64,000 nucleotides of DNA, from positions 1 to 64,000 of the forward strand of contig NZ_CP022356.1 in the NCBI RefSeq assembly GCF_002216855.1. Reading direction: 5' to 3'. The notes beneath the pieces were generated by a model, which was not told the origin of the DNA, ran no database searches, and saw only the letters and a program-made list of their open reading frames with translations. Numbering within the stretch: the stretch's first letter is position 1; every line of letters begins with the position of its first letter. This DNA is from Paraphotobacterium marinum (lineage in GTDB: Bacteria > Pseudomonadota > Gammaproteobacteria > Enterobacterales > Vibrionaceae). Positions 58,795 to 64,000 of this stretch are shown one piece after another. The translations under genes and the position numbers were made by a program.

Positions 58795-59862
58795 ATGAAA
58801 AAACCACCCCAAAATCGTATGTATTATTTAGATAACATTAAATGGCTTCTAGCTGTAGTAGTAATCTTTCATCATTCATTTGATGATATGGGAACTCAAT
58901 TTCCCAGTTATCATGATGTATTTAATAAAATTACCGGTATAAATCAAAGTTTTTTTATGGACTTATTCTTTTTTATTTCTGCTTTTTTTATCATTCCCTC
59001 TTTTTTAAAAAAAGGAAAAGCTGAATTTAATAAAGATAAAATCATACGGTTGGGCGGTGCAGTCTTGATTACAATTTTGCTTGAAATGCCGATTGAATTT
59101 ACTTTAATGAAGGAATTTGTTGGAATTAAATCATCATACTTATCTTGGTTATATACACAAACTATTTCTTTTCAATGGGGCACTTTCATGGGTGTAACCT
59201 GGTTCTGCTGGACGTTGCTTATTTTTACTTTACTTTGGAGCCAGTTTGCAGATAAAAAAAATATTCAAAAAAAATTTGACAATCCCTTACCATCTTTAAT
59301 TAAAATCTTTGTTTTTTGTATGGTCATGATTCCAATAAATTATATTGCAGTCGTTTTAAATAACAAGCTTGGCGATGCTTTTCTAGGTTTTTTAGATATA
59401 AAGTTTTTTCCAACTTATATCACAGCTTTTATTTTGGGTATAAAAGCTTACCAAAATAATTGGCTTGAAAAAATTGACTTTAAATATGGTATATTTGGCT
59501 TAATTATCTTTATGTTTTTTATATCGGGGACCAAAGGTTTAATAGGGTATTCTTTTAATATAAGCAACTCATTTGAGATTTTAAGAACACCTTGTGCCGT
59601 AGGTATGATTCTTTTTCTTCTTTATATTTTTAAAACGTTTTTTAATCACTCAAATAAAGTAACTAAAGTATTAGCTCGCGCTTCATTTCCTGCATACGTC
59701 GTACAATTTATTTTTTTAGGACTAATGATAAAGTTCGTACTTCCCCAATTATCTTGGAATCCGTGGTGGATAGCAATATTTATTGGAGCTGTAGCAACAA
59801 TAGCTTCATTTATCCTAGGTATCATTTTATATCGTTTACCCATTTTCAGAAGAATTTTTTAA
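58795..59862 (+). CDS. Acyltransferase-3 family membrane protein (copy B)
   Basis: 355 residues, the paralogue of the gene at 56,855. The N-terminal RMYYLDNIKWLLAVVVIFHH, the FFFISAFFIIPSFLKKGKAEF motif, the WGTFMGVTWFCWTLL segment and the whole C-terminal third are shared; differences cluster at residues 30-50, 95-110 and 185-260, in loops and helices that may touch the substrate. The two proteins may therefore act on different acceptors or donors. Ribosome site AGGAAA. A perfect 15-bp terminator hairpin follows. Its upstream leader is more alike between the copies than the coding parts are. Confidence 0.85.
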   Translation: MKKPPQNRMYYLDNIKWLLAVVVIFHHSFDDMGTQFPSYHDVFNKITGINQSFFMDLFFFISAFFIIPSFLKKGKAEFNKDKIIRLGGAVLITILLEMPIEFTLMKEFVGIKSSYLSWLYTQTISFQWGTFMGVTWFCWTLLIFTLLWSQFADKKNIQKKFDNPLPSLIKIFVFCMVMIPINYIAVVLNNKLGDAFLGFLDIKFFPTYITAFILGIKAYQNNWLEKIDFKYGIFGLIIFMFFISGTKGLIGYSFNISNSFEILRTPCAVGMILFLLYIFKTFFNHSNKVTKVLARASFPAYVVQFIFLGLMIKFVLPQLSWNPWWIAIFIGAVATIASFILGIILYRLPIFRRIF

Positions 59863-59898
59863 TTTATAATTATGCCATTTTAGATACATCGATAGCAT

Positions 59899-59951
59899 CC
59901 TAAAGTCATTACGATAGCTAAAGCTGGCGTAATGACTTTAGGAAATTTTTT
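59899..59951. terminator. Bidirectional terminator between convergent genes
   Basis: CCTAAAGTCATTACG and CGTAATGACTTTAGG form a perfect 15-bp stem around a 14-nt loop, followed by AAATTTTTTTATT on the plus strand. It separates acyltransferase B from the convergent permease gene. Confidence 0.92.
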
Positions 59952-59997
59952 TATTATCACTTTATAAGCTTAAACTTTAAATAGTATTTTTAATAAT

Positions 59998-61565
59998 TTA
60001 AATTGTCTGTAGTTGTGCTTTTGATACTTTTTCAGATAATTTTATTTTGGACAATTTTAAACTTAATAGATAAATACCTATAGAGAAAAAGCTAATATAA
60101 ACAACATCTATTCCAAATGGGATAATTGCCATACCACCAAAAGTTCCCAAATAACTGAATATACATAAACCTAAAAAGTAAACTAAAATCCAAGAACCCT
60201 TAATGATGTTTAAATTTCCCATTTTTTTTCTATTTAAAAGGCACATGATACCTAAAATTAAATAACCTGAAATAATTAAGAGCCCAATTTTTTGAACAAC
60301 ATTCCATCCAGCCCAGTAAACAATTAAAGTGCATATTGTTAAGGCTATGGTACACAGAGCATGTATGTATTTTTTGTGGTGTACTTTAAACAAAATTTTG
60401 TTTTGCGCTGTTAAAAGACCAAGTGCAAGAGGACCTACGATGTAACCCAGTGTCAGGCAGGCCACCAAAAGGCCTACCAAACTTTTCCAACTAGAGAAGG
60501 TGAATAGATAAATTATTGCAATAATTGTATTAAAGACAATGCTTTTGACGGGTGTTCCTTTTTGATTAAAGTGACTCAACTTTTTAGGAATATAACCATT
60601 TTCACTCATAGCACAAGTCATGCGACTTGTAGTTGCCCCAATGACAAGACCTGTTCCAAAAGGGGTTATCACGGATTCCAAGTAAAGCACTTTAACAAAA
60701 AAAGTGACGCCTAAAAGAGTTAGAAGTCCTTGAATAGGAGCAGTGACACCGCTAAATGTAAGGTGACTCCATCCATTAGCATAACTATTATTGGGTAAGG
60801 CATAAATAAAAGCTGCTTGTAAAATGGTGTACAATAAAGTTGTAAATAATAGAGAAAGAAGTAAAGCTTTAGGTACTGCCTTCATAGGATCTTTTACTTC
60901 TTTTGAAAGTTCAATTGCTGGGTTGAAGCCTAAAAAGAATAAATAATGCCAGCTAAAGGTAGAGCACTGAAAACGGCTTGCCAGCCATTAGGCGTAAATT
61001 CTGTAAAATTTGAAGTTAAATTATATTCATTATGACTAAAAAAAAGAAAAAATATTGTTCCAACTGGAATAACGAATTTCAGAATTAAAATTATATAGTT
61101 TGTTTTATTAAAAATTTTGTTTCCAGCAATGTTAATCATAGCCATGGAAATAACTATACATATTCCAAACATAATACCAAATTCAGTTAAATGAGGAGAT
61201 GCTCCCTTTGTCCACAAATGAGGTATGAAACTGCTACTACATTGAAGTACGGCAAAAGCTTCTATTGTAGGAACAGCTGCCCATGCCACCCATGTAATCC
61301 ATGAGATACAAAACCCAGCAAAATGGCCATGACTAATTTGAAAAAAACGAACTGTGCCGCCTGTTGTGGGTAAATTTTTTGCTAATAAAGCGAAACAAAA
61401 TGCAACCACTGAAATGAGTGCGCCGCCAATTATCCATGTGAGAATAGAGGCGGGGCCAGCAACTTGAGAGGCTGATAAAGGTCCTAATAACCAACCAGAA
61501 CCTATCATTCCTGATACCGAAGCAGCAAATATAGCAAAAGAACTTAAATTTTTCCTTGTTGTCAT
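59998..61565 (-). pseudogene. APC amino-acid permease with one frameshift
   Basis: Two adjacent open pieces (61,565-60,930 and a piece ending at 59,998) together match the intact permease at 61,999-63,570 over its full length. The frame breaks after PLAGIIYSF, where the intact gene continues LGFNPAIE. On the coding strand five T follow TC where six are needed, so one T is missing from a homopolymer; restoring it gives 523 codons. The N-terminus SVSGMIGSGWLLGPL is the first-helix motif of the APC superfamily. It is either inactivated, switching by slippage, or a sequencing error. Confidence 0.88.
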
Positions 61566-61658
61566 TTCATTAATCTTTAGTCTTGTTTTATAGGTTTTTT
61601 ATTCTAACAAAAAACAAATAAGATTAAATTGCGTAATTGCGAAAAATAAGCTTTTGTT

Positions 61659-61673
61659 TGATATTTTATTTCA
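61659..61673. promoter_or_regulatory. Dyad upstream of the frameshifted permease (candidate Lrp-type operator)
   Basis: TGATATTTTATTTCA, 94 bp before the permease start, is nearly the same as TGAAATTTTATTTCA, 91 bp before the intact permease. The surrounding gap (61,566-61,998) otherwise contains only the terminator of the next permease gene; I see no further gene in it. Confidence 0.5.
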
Positions 61674-61896
61674 ATACAGTCATTAATTTTAGCATTAGTA
61701 ACTTGATTTAATTTTATTCATGATATTTATTTTCTTTAGGATATTTTTTTTAAAAATATAATAATTTGAATATTGAAGTAAGTTGGTTGTTTATTCTGAT
61801 AAAGTTGTTTTTTGCGATATATAAAATGTTAATTAATTGTAGGATTACATTAATAAATATATTTCTATGTATTTCTGTAAACTTCAAAAGTAAATA

Positions 61897-61927
61897 AAAG
61901 ACGCAAACATAATATGTTTGCGTCTTT
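61897..61927 (-). terminator. Terminator of the intact permease gene
   Basis: AAAGACGCAAACAT-AAT-ATGTTTGCGTCTTT is a perfect 14-bp stem; on the minus strand TTTTATTTAC follows. It lies about 70 bp after the permease stop codon. Confidence 0.92.
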
Positions 61928-61998
61928 AAAGTATGTGGATTTGTATTAAATACTTTATGATTTAGATTGCTAACAATCACTTCATAGAAAATATACTT

Positions 61999-63570
61999 TT
62001 AACTCATAGAAAACTCCGGAGCATCTTGGGTACTATCTGATACTTGGTAATTAGATATTTTAATACTCATATAGTAAATAGCAGTTGCAAATATACTTAA
62101 ATATACGATATCAATGCCAAATGGTATGACATTGGTTCCGCCGAATGTCCCGAAATAACTAAATATACATAGACCTAAAATGTAGAGGAAAACCCATGAT
62201 CCTTTTACAAGATTTATGTTTTCAAAGTTGTTTTTATTAATAAAGTACATACAACCTAGAATGACGTAACCAACAGTAAATATGACACCAATTTTTTTGA
62301 TAACGTCCCAACCAGCCCAATAAACAATTAATGTACAGATAATTAGTGCTGTGATACATAAAGCATGAATGTATTTCTTGTGGTGTTCCTTAAAGTTTAT
62401 TTTATTTTGTGTTGTTAAAAGACCCAATGCAAGGGGACCCACTATGTATCCAAGTGTTAATGAAGCAACTAATAAACCAACTAAACTCTTCCAACTTGTA
62501 AATGTAAATAAGTAGCATATTGCAATAATTGAGTTAAAAATAATACTATTTACAGGCGTTCCTTTAGGACAAAACTTACTCAAATACTTTGGTAAATACT
62601 TGTTATCACTCATAGCACACGTCATTCTGCTTGTTGTGGCACTTATGACTAAACCCGTTCCGAAGGGTGCAATAATTGCATCTAAATATAGGATTTTAAC
62701 AAAAACTGCAACACCAAATAAAGTAAGAAGACCAGCAATAGGAGCACTGCTTCCAGTAAAAGATAGATGATCCCATCCATTCGCATAACTAGAATTAGGT
62801 AATGCATATATAAATGCAATTTGTAATAAAGAATAAACAACAGTTGTAAATAATAATGAGAAGAATAGAGCTCTTGGAACTGAACGTTTTGGATCTTTTG
62901 TTTCACGGGACATTTCAATAGCAGGATTAAATCCTAAAAATGAATAAAAAACACCAGCTAAAGGAAGTGCACTTAAAACTGCCTTCCATCCATTGGGAGC
63001 AAAATTTGAAAAATTTTCAACATGATTGACACTATTACTACTAAAGAAAAGATAAAAAATAGCACCAATGGGTATAAATAATTTCATTGCAAGAATGATA
63101 TAGTTCGTTTTATTAAATGCTTTAACACCTGCAATATTAATTAATGCTATAACTACAATTAAAGCTATACCTGCCAATATTCCAATATGCGTTAATTCTG
63201 GTGACGGTCCTTTAGTCATCAATCCTGGAATATAATTCCCACTGTATTGAAGGACCGCAAGCGCTTCAATTGCCGGAACTGATGCCCACGCAATCCAAGT
63301 AATCCAAGAAATACTAAAACCTGCAAAATGACCATGACTGATTTGAAAAAAACGAACTGAACCACCTGTTGTTGGGATGTTTTTTGATAAAAATGAAAAG
63401 CAGGCGGCAATAATTGCCATTAAAACACCACCCATAATCCATGATATAATTGAAGCAGGACCCGCAATTTGTGCTGTTGTTAGAGGTCCGAGCAACCATC
63501 CAGAGCCAATCATTCCTGAAACAGATGCAGCAAATAGTGAGAAAGTGGTTAAATTTTTTTTCGTTGACAT
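61999..63570 (-). CDS. APC-family amino-acid permease (intact copy)
   Basis: 523 residues with about twelve membrane helices. SVSGMIGSGWLLGPL near the N-terminus is the unwound first-helix substrate site of APC transporters; ISHGHFAGFSISWITWIAWA, FYSFLGFNPAIEMSRETKDP and FGTGLVISATTSRMTCAMS are further family positions. It takes up or exchanges amino acids or polyamines; which one is not clear. The divergent gene beyond its start encodes an Lrp/AsnC regulator, the usual partner of amino-acid transporters. Two damaged relatives lie further left (59,998 and 58,053). Confidence 0.9.
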   Translation of the reverse strand: MSTKKNLTTFSLFAASVSGMIGSGWLLGPLTTAQIAGPASIISWIMGGVLMAIIAACFSFLSKNIPTTGGSVRFFQISHGHFAGFSISWITWIAWASVPAIEALAVLQYSGNYIPGLMTKGPSPELTHIGILAGIALIVVIALINIAGVKAFNKTNYIILAMKLFIPIGAIFYLFFSSNSVNHVENFSNFAPNGWKAVLSALPLAGVFYSFLGFNPAIEMSRETKDPKRSVPRALFFSLLFTTVVYSLLQIAFIYALPNSSYANGWDHLSFTGSSAPIAGLLTLFGVAVFVKILYLDAIIAPFGTGLVISATTSRMTCAMSDNKYLPKYLSKFCPKGTPVNSIIFNSIIAICYLFTFTSWKSLVGLLVASLTLGYIVGPLALGLLTTQNKINFKEHHKKYIHALCITALIICTLIVYWAGWDVIKKIGVIFTVGYVILGCMYFINKNNFENINLVKGSWVFLYILGLCIFSYFGTFGGTNVIPFGIDIVYLSIFATAIYYMSIKISNYQVSDSTQDAPEFSMS

Positions 63571-63660
63571 ATCATGCCCTAAGTTAAATTAACAATTTGT
63601 TTATCTTATCAAACTAGATTCAGTCAATGATTGCTTAGTTCAAATATAAAAGCAAAATAT

Positions 63661-63675
63661 TGAAATTTTATTTCA
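63661..63675. promoter_or_regulatory. Perfect dyad in the permease-regulator intergenic region
   Basis: TGAAAT-TTT-ATTTCA is a perfect inverted repeat, 91 bp upstream of the permease start and about 140 bp before the Lrp-type gene. Its size and A/T-rich centre fit Lrp/AsnC operators, and the neighbouring gene encodes such a regulator. Confidence 0.5.
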
Positions 63676-63693
63676 GTTATGATAGTTTTATTG

Positions 63694-63731
63694 GAATAAT
63701 ATGGCGCCTTTAATTTTTCTCCATATTATTC
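63694..63731. promoter_or_regulatory. Long inverted repeat before the Lrp-type gene
   Basis: GAATAATATGG (63,694-63,704) and CCATATTATTC (63,721-63,731) are perfect 11-bp arms with a 16-nt spacer. It may be an operator or a leader hairpin; without a T-run after it, it is not a typical terminator. Confidence 0.45.
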
Positions 63732-63813
63732 AATGATACAGACACAAAAGAATATAGTTAAAAAAAAATAAAGAGACTTATTTAAGAAATAAGCAATTAT
63801 GGGGAGTAATATT

Positions 63814-64000
63814 TTGGATAGAATAGACCGACGCATTTTAGAGATTCTTCAGGAAAATAGTGCAATAAGTAATCAGGAATTGGCAGATATGATTTCATTA
63901 TCACCATCACCTTGTCTTAGAAGAGTCAAACAACTTGAAAAAGAGGGATATATAAAAAAATATGCTGCAATATTAAATCCTAAAAAATTAGGGTTGAATA
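63814..64000 (+). CDS. Lrp/AsnC-family transcription regulator (5' part, cut by window end)
   Basis: 62 codons are visible. The start is a TTG preceded by GGGGAG with 7-nt spacing. The product begins DRIDRRILEILQENSAISNQ, then ELADMISLSPSPCLRRVKQL and EKEGYIKKYAAILNPKKLG: a winged helix-turn-helix of the Lrp/AsnC type in the normal position and the start of the linker to the ligand-binding RAM domain, which lies outside the window. It is divergent from the intact amino-acid permease, which it probably regulates in response to an amino acid. Confidence 0.9.
   Translation, partial: MDRIDRRILEILQENSAISNQELADMISLSPSPCLRRVKQLEKEGYIKKYAAILNPKKLGLN

Noticed and set aside
61750-61980. Minus-strand 76-codon frame between the permease genes
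   Set aside because: It covers the permease terminator hairpin, has low-complexity content and no ribosome site.

Overview
The window comes from a low-GC bacterium with Gram-negative character, most likely a gammaproteobacterium (an inference). It has lipobox lipoproteins, a Spy/CpxP-type periplasmic protein, UbiX, GlpD, S-formylglutathione hydrolase and a Bcr/CflA exporter, and most starts have Shine-Dalgarno sites. No rRNA, tRNA, CRISPR array or insertion sequence was recognised.

Left two-thirds (1-41,423): a cluster of very large, extremely Asp-rich secreted proteins. Four genes (the first cut by the window edge and frame-broken in its 5' part; then 9,664, 17,616 and 30,264) encode long runs of a 35-residue thrombospondin-type-3-like (TSP3) calcium-binding repeat, a 105-bp DNA unit. 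Each also carries an SBBP-type beta-propeller. A fifth, smaller lipoprotein (8,270) has an 18-bp repeat instead. The four genes whose 5' ends are visible start with a signal peptide, a lipobox Cys and a shared mature N-terminus ending NTFKE. All four are preceded by a near-perfect sigma-54 (-24/-12) promoter, TTGGCAT-N5-WTGCT. A roughly 165-residue module of unknown function, marked by TTGESG, occurs eight times in four of the five proteins. I read this as a sigma-54-controlled family of surface stalk or adhesin lipoproteins that is expanding by repeat duplication and gene conversion. It is the most likely undescribed system here.

Middle (41,424-56,472): a 38-residue membrane peptide; a DHH phosphoesterase followed by an XRE regulator that carries a degenerate copy of the phosphoesterase's C-terminal DHHA1 domain; a lipoprotein lytic transglycosylase; a 1,269-residue secreted polysaccharide-degrading enzyme (GH8, CBM6, CBM2-like, CE2 acetylesterase, expansin-like barrel); GlpD; UbiX; a secreted dienelactone-hydrolase-like protein; an overlapping EamA exporter / small ORF / Bcr-CflA exporter operon; a Spy-like protein; S-formylglutathione hydrolase; and a membrane-bound LytTR regulator.

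Right end (56,473-64,000): two paralogous acyltransferase-3 membrane proteins with an almost identical leader that can form alternative hairpins. They alternate with three copies of an APC amino-acid permease on the minus strand: a truncated remnant, a copy with one frameshift, and an intact copy. A 1.94-kb tandem duplication with its breakpoint inside the permease gene explains the layout. The window ends in an Lrp/AsnC regulator divergent from the intact permease. A conserved dyad lies about 90 bp upstream of both long permease copies.
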